From NCBI GenBank assembly GCA_947584825.1, contig CANPWR010000072.1, positions 1 to 6,608 on the forward strand: 6,608 nt of DNA. Direction: 5' to 3'. This DNA comes from an uncultured Clostridia bacterium. GTDB lineage: Bacteria; Bacillota; Clostridia; Oscillospirales; Ruminococcaceae. The notes under the pieces are model-generated. The model had not been told where the DNA came from. It searched no databases and saw nothing but the letters and a program-made list of their open reading frames with translations. Both the position numbers and the translations under genes were made by a program. Every line of letters starts with the position of its first letter. Positions within the stretch are counted from its first letter, which is position 1. Shown here in pieces: positions 1 to 3,822 of this stretch.

Positions 1-357
1 CTTGTTGCTTTTGAGGCAGGTACTGCGGTAGGCTACGGTCTTTTCAACGCTCAGGAAAGAGGAGAGCTGTTCATAACCCCCGGCACAGAAGTCTATGAGG
101 GTATGGTTGTAGGAGCGTCACCTAAGTCAGACGATTTAGTGGTGAACGTCTGCAAGAAAAAGCATCTTACGAACACTCGTGCGAGTGGAAGCGACGATGC
201 GCTCAGACTTATCCCGCCGAGAATACTGTCTCTTGAGGATTGTCTTGAGTTTTTAGCTGACGACGAGCTTTTGGAGGTTACCCCAGAAAGTCTGAGAATA
301 AGAAAAAGAACCCTTAACAACAGTTTAAGGGCTAAAGAAAGAGCAAAGCAGGGCTGA
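1..357 (+). CDS. typA: Translational GTPase TypA/BipA, C-terminal fragment (5' truncated by window edge)
   Basis: The reading frame is open from base 1 and ends at TGA 355-357, giving the last 118 residues of a protein usually a little over 600 residues long. TypA/BipA is a ribosome-binding GTPase related to EF-G and LepA, involved in ribosome assembly and stress adaptation. Visible family landmarks are the GTPGTEVYEGMVVG stretch, the DDLVVNVCKKKHLTNTR block, the LSLEDCLEFLADDELLEVTP block and the basic RIRKRTL end, which together form the TypA-specific C-terminal domain. GTPase motifs lie upstream of the window. The tail after RKRTL is short and basic (ending RAKERAKQG). A 7-bp inverted repeat (311-317 with 325-331) lies within the last codons but has no T-tract. 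No clear terminator follows; the repeat island starts within a few bases of the stop codon. Confidence 0.93.
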   Translation, partial: LVAFEAGTAVGYGLFNAQERGELFITPGTEVYEGMVVGASPKSDDLVVNVCKKKHLTNTRASGSDDALRLIPPRILSLEDCLEFLADDELLEVTPESLRIRKRTLNNSLRAKERAKQG

Positions 358-360
358 GCC

Positions 361-467
361 GTTGCATCCAGTTCCGCCTTTGTATAGTTTGATTAATGTT
401 ACAGTTTGTACAACGGCGGGCATTACGTTTTAAAAAAGGAAAGCAAGTAATTGTGAGCCCTGCACGC
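361..467 (+). repeat. 107-bp direct repeat, copy A
   Basis: Starts with GTTGCATCCAGTTCCGCC and ends with GAGCCCTGCACGC. It is almost identical, with no length change, to 585-691. It contains the first 46-bp palindrome (374-419) plus a downstream block with TTTTAAAAAAGGAAAGCAAG. It has no coding capacity. It begins only three bases after the typA stop. Confidence 0.88.
374..419 (+). repeat. 46-bp imperfect palindrome, copy R1
   Basis: Runs from CCGCC to GGCGG. Folded as plus-strand RNA, the arms pair over about 18 positions with two mismatches and three G-U wobbles, around an ATTAATG-containing loop. The wobbles would be A-C mismatches on the other strand, so the structure favours plus-strand RNA. 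All seven copies in the window are exactly 46 bp. Confidence 0.85.
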
Positions 468-471
468 TTTG

Positions 472-517
472 CTGCCTATTAAAATTTTATTTAATGTTCT
501 ACGTTTCAAAACGGCAG
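472..517 (+). repeat. 46-bp imperfect palindrome, diverged copy R2
   Basis: Runs from CTGCC to GGCAG. The interior is strongly diverged and AT-rich, but the length, the TTAATGTT centre and the pairing ends are kept. It is followed by GACTTATACTTTG, which resembles the GGCTTTACTTTG that follows R4. It lies directly after the 107-bp repeat copy A. Confidence 0.6.
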
Positions 518-584
518 ACTTATACTTTGTGGAAAAGATTAGTTCTAGCTCCTTGCTTCTAACTTCTATTCTCTAAACGGTGAC

Positions 585-691
585 GTTGCATCCAGTTCCG
601 CCTTTTTATAATTTGATTAATGTTATAGTTTGTACAACGGCGGGCGTTACGTTTTAAAAAAGGAAAGCAAGTAATTGTGAGCCCTGCACGC
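585..691 (+). repeat. 107-bp direct repeat, copy B
   Basis: Second copy of the 361-467 unit, the same length with only a handful of substitutions. It is preceded by a 33-bp block (552-584, starting CTTGCTTCTAACTTC) that recurs at 867-899 before the third GTTGCATCC block. Copy B and the unit at 867-958 therefore share a longer upstream region than copy A. Confidence 0.88.
598..643 (+). repeat. 46-bp imperfect palindrome, copy R3
   Basis: CCGCC to GGCGG, inside the second 107-bp repeat. Differs from R1 at a few positions, including GTATAG to TTATAA in the left arm. Same length and same central TTTGATTAATGTTA. Confidence 0.85.
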
Positions 692-694
692 AGT

Positions 695-740
695 CTGCCT
701 TTTTGTAGTTTGTATAATGTGACGGTTAGTACAACGGCAG
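695..740 (+). repeat. 46-bp imperfect palindrome, copy R4
   Basis: CTGCC to GGCAG, with TTTGTATAATGTGACGG in the centre and GTACAACGGCAG at the right. The terminal pair C-G of R1, R3 and R5 is replaced by T-A on both arms here, a compensatory change that keeps the hairpin. It is followed by GCTTTACTTTG, also found next to the inverted copy R7. Confidence 0.75.
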
Positions 741-866
741 GCTTTACTTTGCTAATACGGAGGGCAAGTTTAGTTTTATATTACTAATTACTAGTGTGCC
801 GACAGTATATATCAATCTTTTTTGCTTTGAAAACGGAGGCACAAATGCTTCCGGCGTCACGCCGGT
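741..866. other. Non-coding spacer with a 15-bp palindrome
   Basis: No credible gene was seen. The stretch is AT-rich and includes ACTAATTACTAG. Near its end is a perfect GC-rich palindrome at 851-865, CCGGCGT-C-ACGCCGG. The same palindrome, with paired substitutions (CCAGCGT-C-ACGCTGG), recurs at 1894-1908 before lepA. Confidence 0.6.
851..865. repeat. Short GC-rich palindrome, copy 1
   Basis: CCGGCGT and ACGCCGG form a 7-bp perfect inverted repeat around one base (realistically 5 bp with a 5-nt loop). The counterpart at 1894-1908 has a G-to-A change in the left arm and the matching C-to-T change in the right arm, so the structure is conserved while the sequence moved. Confidence 0.7.
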
Positions 867-958
867 CTTGCTTCTAACTTCTATTCTCTAAACGGTGACG
901 TTGCATCCAGTTCCGCCTTTTTAAACTTTGATTAATGTTACAGTTTGTACAACGGCGG
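867..958 (+). repeat. Third direct-repeat unit, containing 46-bp palindrome R5
   Basis: Positions 867-899 repeat 552-584, and 900-958 repeat the first part of the 107-bp unit through the palindrome R5 (913-958, CCGCC to GGCGG). The downstream half of the 107-bp unit is missing. Ten bases after the palindrome the first toxin-antitoxin-like element begins, so insertion of that element or deletion may have removed the rest. Confidence 0.82.
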
Positions 959-968
959 AACAAAACGC

Positions 969-996
969 TTGACAAATGATAATTATGTGTTATAAT
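969..996 (+). promoter_or_regulatory. Sigma-A promoter of plus-strand RNA, copy 1
   Basis: TTGACA at 969-974, a 16-bp spacer, and TATAAT at 991-996. Both hexamers match consensus. Predicted start is near 1003. Confidence 0.85.
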
Positions 997-1002
997 ATAA
1001 AT

Positions 1003-1111
1003 ATAAAAAGAGAGTACTGCACATGGGCAATTAAATTGCCTTAGCGGTTTACTCCCAGAGTTTTGGTTTTTGAAACACCGCAACAGAGGGATTTGGCGGT
1101 GTTTCTTATTT
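1003..1111 (+). ncRNA. Predicted antitoxin-like small RNA, copy 1
   Basis: Predicted from the consensus promoter to the T-rich stretch after the terminator hairpin; ends are estimates. The RNA starts with an A-rich leader, then GAGTACTGCACATG, a hairpin (GGCAA 1026-1030 with TTGCC 1036-1040), then AGCGGTTTACTCCCA and the terminator. It has no meaningful ORF (ATG GGC AAT TAA only). The CTCCCA block (1052-1057) is complementary to the UGGGAG of the Shine-Dalgarno arm in the toxin mRNA of the same copy. The nearly identical sequence in copy 2 and the related start at 6519 argue for a real transcript. Confidence 0.68.
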
Positions 1112-1114
1112 TAT
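1072..1114 (+). terminator. Intrinsic terminator of plus-strand RNA, copy 1
   Basis: Perfect 10-bp stem GAAACACCGC (1072-1081) with GCGGTGTTTC (1096-1105), 14-nt loop, then TTATTTTAT. The stem sequence is unrelated to the copy 2 terminator, although position and stem length are the same, so the structure appears to be selected. Confidence 0.8.
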
Positions 1115-1116
1115 GT

Positions 1117-1135
1117 AAAAAGTTATTTACTTTTT
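1117..1135 (-). terminator. Possible weak minus-strand terminator, copy 1
   Basis: AAAAAGT (1117-1123) and ACTTTTT (1129-1135) form a 7-bp AT-rich stem with a 5-nt loop overlapping the toxin stop codon. Read on the minus strand, its right arm supplies a U-run. It is weak, and readthrough into the antisense of the small RNA is plausible. Confidence 0.35.
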
Positions 1136-1216
1136 GCGATAAAAAACGTTGAAACAAAGAGTGACAACACTGATAACGAAATTCGCAAATAAAAATAAAT
1201 CCGAATAATTTATCAT
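1127..1216 (-). CDS. Small hydrophobic peptide, type I toxin-like (29 aa), copy 1
   Basis: ATG at 1216-1214, TAA at 1129-1127. The peptide begins MINYSDLFLF, continues with a hydrophobic segment (about residues 6-25, including NFVISVVTLCF) and ends in basic YRKK. A GGGAGGTGG ribosome binding site (1230-1222) lies five bases upstream of the ATG. It is homologous to the copy 2 peptide: both have N-[YF]-S-D, LFA, F, SV, LC, F and a final K, although the DNA has diverged freely, mostly in ways that keep amino-acid character. Single-helix peptides of this kind (TxpA, BsrG and other 'putative holin-like toxin' members) act on the cytoplasmic membrane. Below normal gene-caller size limits. Toxicity is inferred, not shown. 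Confidence 0.72.
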   Translation of the reverse strand: MINYSDLFLFANFVISVVTLCFNVFYRKK

Positions 1217-1221
1217 AGTTA

Positions 1222-1241
1222 CCACCTCCCATTTATGGGAG
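1222..1241 (-). promoter_or_regulatory. Hairpin sequestering the toxin ribosome binding site, copy 1
   Basis: In the minus-strand transcript CUCCCAU (1241-1235) pairs with AUGGGAG (1232-1226), hiding most of the GGGAGGTGG Shine-Dalgarno sequence. Copy 2 keeps the hairpin with a different closing pair and loop. Confidence 0.7.
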
Positions 1242-1278
1242 AAACCGCCTTACCGTTCATGTACAGTACTCTGCATTT

Positions 1279-1307
1279 ATTATACAGCAAGGCATATTAA
1301 TTGTCAA
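1279..1307 (-). promoter_or_regulatory. Sigma-A promoter of toxin mRNA, copy 1
   Basis: Read on the minus strand: TTGACA (1307-1302), 17-bp spacer, TATAAT (1284-1279). This is a perfect consensus promoter. The start is near 1272, giving a leader of about 56 nt before the toxin ATG. Confidence 0.87.
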
Positions 1308-1334
1308 ACAATGTAGATAATGGTAGAAAATATC

Positions 1335-1362
1335 TTGACAAATGATAATTATATGCTATAAT
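1335..1362 (+). promoter_or_regulatory. Sigma-A promoter of plus-strand RNA, copy 2
   Basis: TTGACA at 1335-1340, 16-bp spacer, TATAAT at 1357-1362. Predicted start is near 1369. It lies back to back with the copy 1 toxin promoter (1279-1307). Confidence 0.85.
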
Positions 1363-1368
1363 ATAAAT

Positions 1369-1477
1369 ATAAAAGAGAGTACTGCACATGGGCAATTAAA
1401 TTGCCTTAGCGGTTTACTCCCTAATTGTTGTTATAGAACAACCGATCTTTAGGAAGGGTGACGGTTGTTCTTTTTTA
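1369..1477 (+). ncRNA. Predicted antitoxin-like small RNA, copy 2
   Basis: Same layout as copy 1: GAGTACTGCACATG, hairpin GGCAA (1391-1395) with TTGCC (1401-1405), AGCGGTTTACTCCCT, then terminator. Here the anti-SD block ends CTCCCT, matching AGGGAG in the toxin mRNA of this copy, while copy 1 has CTCCCA against UGGGAG. Ends are estimated from promoter and terminator. Confidence 0.68.
1435..1476 (+). terminator. Intrinsic terminator of plus-strand RNA, copy 2
   Basis: Perfect 10-bp stem AGAACAACCG (1435-1444) with CGGTTGTTCT (1462-1471), 17-nt loop, followed by a run of T. A strong Rho-independent terminator in the plus direction; there is no T-run on the other side for the minus direction. 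Confidence 0.87.
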
Positions 1478-1485
1478 TGTTATAT

Positions 1486-1527
1486 AAAAAAGCTCTGCTA
1501 TTTATTACGAAATATTCTATAGCAAAG
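1486..1527 (-). terminator. Possible toxin-mRNA terminator, copy 2
   Basis: On the minus strand CUUUGCUAU (1527-1519) pairs with AUAGCAGAG (1501-1493), 9 bp with one G-U and a 17-nt loop, then C and six U (1491-1486). It overlaps the last codons and stop of the toxin ORF, so the transcript would end just before the end of the convergent small RNA. Confidence 0.5.
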
Positions 1528-1581
1528 AGAGATAACACTTACAATAAATGTTGCAAATAATAAAATATCTGAAAAATTCAT
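1498..1581 (-). CDS. Small hydrophobic peptide, type I toxin-like (27 aa), copy 2
   Basis: ATG at 1581-1579, TAG at 1500-1498. It begins MNFSDILLF, has a hydrophobic helix of about 18 residues (with ATFIVSVISLCY) and a basic end FRNK. Ribosome binding site GGGAGGTG sits about five bases upstream. It is two residues shorter than copy 1 and aligns with it throughout. A further ATG lies 45 bases upstream in the same frame (1626-1624), which would give a 42-residue form; the hydrophobic core and strong SD favour the short form. Likely a membrane-active type I toxin of the holin-like class, by similarity in form only. Confidence 0.7.
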   Translation of the reverse strand: MNFSDILLFATFIVSVISLCYRIFRNK

Positions 1582-1587
1582 GTTATC

Positions 1588-1607
1588 ACCTCCCTTTTTA
1601 CAGGGAG
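1588..1607 (-). promoter_or_regulatory. Hairpin sequestering the toxin ribosome binding site, copy 2
   Basis: CUCCCU (1607-1602) pairs with AGGGAG (1595-1590) around a 6-nt loop in the minus-strand transcript, covering the Shine-Dalgarno sequence. Compared with copy 1 the innermost A-U pair is flipped to U-A, a compensatory change. Confidence 0.7.
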
Positions 1608-1644
1608 AAACCGCCTTACCGTTCATGTACAGTACTCTACATTT

Positions 1645-1673
1645 ATTATACAGTAAAGCGTATTAATTGTCAA
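1645..1673 (-). promoter_or_regulatory. Sigma-A promoter of toxin mRNA, copy 2
   Basis: Minus strand: TTGACA (1673-1668), 17-bp spacer, TATAAT (1650-1645). Perfect consensus; start near 1638. Confidence 0.87.
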
Positions 1674-1674
1674 A

Positions 1675-1735
1675 CTATGTAGATAATGGTAGTCCGAAAA
1701 GCATAAAACCCCCTTTTTATAGGGAGAAACCGCCC
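1675..1735 (-). pseudogene. Remnant of a third toxin element (leader and SD hairpin only)
   Basis: Read on the minus strand, GGGCGGTTTCTCCC then TATAAAAAGGGGG reproduces the toxin leader and SD-hairpin arms of the two intact copies. An ATG follows at 1704-1702, but the frame closes after nine residues (MLFGLPLST) and has no hydrophobic helix. The promoter side is replaced by the inverted 46-bp palindrome that starts at 1734. The plus-strand RNA part is absent. It looks like a decayed copy from an earlier tandem array. Confidence 0.55.
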
Positions 1736-1779
1736 ACCATTGTACAAACTATAACATTAATCAAACTATACAAAGGCAG
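1734..1779 (-). repeat. 46-bp imperfect palindrome, inverted copy R6
   Basis: Reverse complement of the R1 family, ends CCACC/GGCAG, with TTGTACAAACTATAACATT inside. One end pair is broken relative to the others. It abuts the third-element remnant and faces R5 across the tandem toxin elements. Confidence 0.78.
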
Positions 1780-1839
1780 CAAAGCCCCCAGCGGTTCGTT
1801 GGTCACCGTTACTCGCCCCCGAATTAAACAAAGTAAAGC

Positions 1840-1885
1840 CTGCCGTTGTACAAACTATAACATTAATCAAACTATCCAAAGGCAG
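1840..1885 (-). repeat. 46-bp imperfect palindrome, inverted copy R7
   Basis: CTGCC to GGCAG, reverse orientation. R6 and R7 are each followed by (C/A)AGC(A)GAGCCCCCAGCG-like sequence, so they belong to a longer repeated unit of roughly 60 bp. R7 lies 23 bp upstream of the lepA -35 box. Confidence 0.8.
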
Positions 1886-1893
1886 CAGAGCCC

Positions 1894-1908
1894 CCAGCGT
1901 CACGCTGG
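1894..1908. repeat. Short GC-rich palindrome, copy 2, abutting the lepA promoter
   Basis: CCAGCGT-C-ACGCTGG, the partner of 851-865 with paired substitutions. It ends one base before the lepA -35 hexamer and is followed by TTGAATTTTTATT, so it could also act as a terminator for upstream plus-strand transcription. Confidence 0.6.
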
Positions 1909-1937
1909 TTGAATTTTTATTGCGTTTATGGTACAAT
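1909..1937 (+). promoter_or_regulatory. lepA operon promoter
   Basis: TTGAAT (1909-1914), 17-bp spacer, TACAAT (1932-1937), each one base from consensus. The predicted start near 1944 gives a leader of about 30 nt. Confidence 0.72.
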
Positions 1938-1974
1938 AAATTAGTATATATATAAAACGATTGGATGTATTTTA

Positions 1975-3777
1975 ATGAAAAAAGAACAGATAAGAAATTT
2001 TTGCATAATCGCACATATAGATCACGGTAAATCTACGCTTGCCGATAGGATTTTAGAGCTTACCTCCTCGGTTGAACTTAGGGATATGGAGGAACAGCTT
2101 CTTGATAATATGGATATCGAGCGCGAGCGTGGTATAACCATAAAGGCAAGAGCCGTAAGGCTTAACTATAAGGCTAAAAACGGTGAGACCTATGTGTTTA
2201 ATTTGATAGACACTCCAGGTCATGTTGACTTTAACTATGAGGTTTCACGTTCTCTAGCGGCGTGTGAGGGAGCAATTCTGGTCGTTGACGCCTCTCAGGG
2301 AATCGAGGCTCAGACGCTTGCTAATACCTATCTCGCTATCGAGCACGACCTTGAAGTCCTGCCTGTGGTGAACAAGATAGACCTTCCAAGCGCCGACCCT
2401 CAAAGCGCATGCGAGGAGATAGAAAACGTAATAGGTATCCCCGCCCTTGATGCACCGAGGATCTCAGCTAAAATGGGAACAAATATAGAGGAGGTCTTAG
2501 AAAGGGTAATTACCGATATTCCTTCGCCAAAGGGCGATGATAACGCACCCTTAAAGGCTCTTATCTTTGACAGCTATTACGACCAGTATAAAGGCGTAAT
2601 CATATTCGTCAGAGTCAAGGAGGGAACGCTCAAGGTAGGCGAGACTATAAAGATGTTCGCAACAGGAGCGGAGTTTCAAACCGTTGAGATAGGCTATATG
2701 GGTGCGACAAGCTTAGTACCGTCAGGCGAGCTTAAATCGGGCGAGGTAGGCTATATTGCCGCTTCGATAAAGGATATTGGCGATACCCGCGTTGGAGATA
2801 CAGTAACTTCTGTTGAGCATTCCTGCTCAGAGCCGCTTGAGGGCTATAAAAAGGTAAACCCAATGGTTTATTCGGGAATTTATCCCACAGATGGTGCTAA
2901 ATACCCCGATTTGCGTGACGCTCTGGAAAAGCTTAGGCTGAACGACGCATCACTGTCGTTTGAGCCTGAAACGTCGATTGCTTTGGGATTTGGTTTCAGG
3001 TGCGGTTTTTTAGGTCTTTTGCATATGGAGATAATTGCAGAGCGTCTTGAGCGAGAGTATAACCTCGACTTGATAACAACAGCACCGTCGGTTATTTATA
3101 AGGTAACTATGACAAACGGAGATGTGATTTATATCGACAACCCTACAAATTACCCCAATCCTGCGCTTGTTGCATCTGCTGAGGAACCTGTTGTAAGCTC
3201 GAATATTCTTACTCCCAGCGAGTTTGTGGGAAATATTATGGAGCTTTGTCAGGACAGACGGGGTACGTTTAAGGATATGAAGTATTTAGACGAGACAAGA
3301 GTGGAGCTCCATTATGAGCTTCCGCTTAATGAGATAGTTTATGACTTCTTCGACGCTTTGAAGTCCCGAACGAGGGGATATGCGTCTTTTGACTATGAGA
3401 TGAAGGGCTATCAGGTGAGCAAGCTGGTAAAGCTTGATATTCTCTTAAACGGCGAGGTCGTAGACGCACTTTCGTTTATCGTTCATACCGATAAGGCTTA
3501 TGCAAGAGGCAGGCGTATCTGCGAAAAGCTAAAGGAAACTATCCCCCGTCAGCTTTTTGAGGTACCTATCCAGGCGGCGATAGGCGGAAAGATAATCGCC
3601 AGAGAAACCGTTAAGGCTATGAGAAAAGACGTTTTAGCGAAGTGCTACGGCGGTGACATTACCAGAAAGAAAAAGCTTTTGGAAAAGCAAAAGGAAGGTA
3701 AAAAGAAAATGCGTCAGCTAGGCTCGGTCGAGGTCCCGCAGGAGGCGTTTATGAGCGTTCTGAAGCTTGACGAGTAG
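1975..3777 (+). CDS. lepA: Elongation factor 4 (LepA), ribosome back-translocating GTPase
   Basis: 600 residues, the normal length (E. coli LepA has 599). The G domain shows AHIDHGKST (residues 13-21, P-loop), GITIK (53-57, switch I), DTPGH (79-83, with the catalytic His at 83), NKID (133-136) and SAK (164-166). Domain II and the EF-G-like domains follow, with the LepA signature GFGFRCGFLGLLHME near residue 340. The unique C-terminal domain is intact, with KCYGGDITRKKKLLEKQ and VEVPQEAF near the end. LepA binds ribosomes that are stalled or mistranslocated and also helps initiation and 30S assembly. The start at 1975 gives the conserved N-terminus MKKEQIRNFCIIAHIDHGKS; the SD is weak (TTGGAT, about 8 bases upstream). 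First gene of a likely four-gene operon. Confidence 0.98.
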   Translation: MKKEQIRNFCIIAHIDHGKSTLADRILELTSSVELRDMEEQLLDNMDIERERGITIKARAVRLNYKAKNGETYVFNLIDTPGHVDFNYEVSRSLAACEGAILVVDASQGIEAQTLANTYLAIEHDLEVLPVVNKIDLPSADPQSACEEIENVIGIPALDAPRISAKMGTNIEEVLERVITDIPSPKGDDNAPLKALIFDSYYDQYKGVIIFVRVKEGTLKVGETIKMFATGAEFQTVEIGYMGATSLVPSGELKSGEVGYIAASIKDIGDTRVGDTVTSVEHSCSEPLEGYKKVNPMVYSGIYPTDGAKYPDLRDALEKLRLNDASLSFEPETSIALGFGFRCGFLGLLHMEIIAERLEREYNLDLITTAPSVIYKVTMTNGDVIYIDNPTNYPNPALVASAEEPVVSSNILTPSEFVGNIMELCQDRRGTFKDMKYLDETRVELHYELPLNEIVYDFFDALKSRTRGYASFDYEMKGYQVSKLVKLDILLNGEVVDALSFIVHTDKAYARGRRICEKLKETIPRQLFEVPIQAAIGGKIIARETVKAMRKDVLAKCYGGDITRKKKLLEKQKEGKKKMRQLGSVEVPQEAFMSVLKLDE

Positions 3778-3822
3778 ATTTTTCATACATCACAACATTA
3801 TTGAAAGGATATTCTCAGCTTA

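Larger units (their letters stand above)
969..1307. other. 339-bp type I toxin-antitoxin-like element, copy 1
   Basis: Bounded by two inward-facing consensus promoters in TTGACA...TGTCAA arrangement. The outer arms are inverted repeats about 85 bp long, sharing TATAAT, GAGTACTG(C/T)ACATG, CGGTTT and CTCCC blocks. The plus strand encodes a predicted RNA of about 108 nt; the minus strand encodes a 29-residue hydrophobic peptide. Copy 2 at 1335-1673 has exactly the same length. The unit plus the trailing TGTAGATAATGGTAG repeats with a 366-bp period. Architecture resembles type I toxin-antitoxin loci such as txpA/RatA, bsrG/SR4 or fst/RNAII. The assignment is inference from layout and peptide character. 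Confidence 0.72.
1335..1673. other. 339-bp type I toxin-antitoxin-like element, copy 2
   Basis: Tandem direct copy of 969-1307. The outer arms are nearly identical to copy 1 (two substitutions and one missing A across about 85 bp on the left; a handful of substitutions on the right), whereas the centre (ORF, 3' region, terminator) has diverged heavily. The contrast points either to selection or gene conversion acting on the arms, or to recombination of arms with different cores. Confidence 0.72.

Noticed and set aside
93..320. Minus-strand frame opposite typA
   Set aside because: It is the antisense shadow of a clearly conserved protein and has no supporting signals.
311..331. Inverted repeat near the end of typA as a terminator
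   Set aside because: It lies inside the coding sequence, has a 7-bp AT-containing stem and no T-run.
845..877. Ten-codon ORF after a GGAGG-like site (MLPASRRSCF)
   Set aside because: It reads through the 15-bp palindrome and into a repeat block; no homologous frame is conserved.
374..958. Regularly recurring palindromic repeats suggesting a CRISPR array
   Set aside because: Spacing is irregular, spacers themselves are repeated, copies occur in both orientations and no cas gene is visible.
874..1083. 69-codon minus-strand frame
   Set aside because: It spans a repeat unit, a promoter and the small RNA, has no counterpart in copy 2 and looks like random open frame.
1003..1111. Riboswitch or 6S RNA identity for the small RNA
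   Set aside because: No known riboswitch core or long open-promoter-like bulge is recognisable, and the RNA ends before any downstream gene in the same direction.
1041..1232. 63-codon minus-strand frame starting upstream of the copy 1 toxin
   Set aside because: It is in a different frame from the 29-codon peptide that matches copy 2, and it runs through the terminator hairpin and the small-RNA region; the homologous short frame explains the site better.
1667..1912. 81-codon plus-strand open frame
   Set aside because: It runs over the third-element remnant and two inverted palindromes, has no ribosome binding site, and its translation repeats the repeat sequence.
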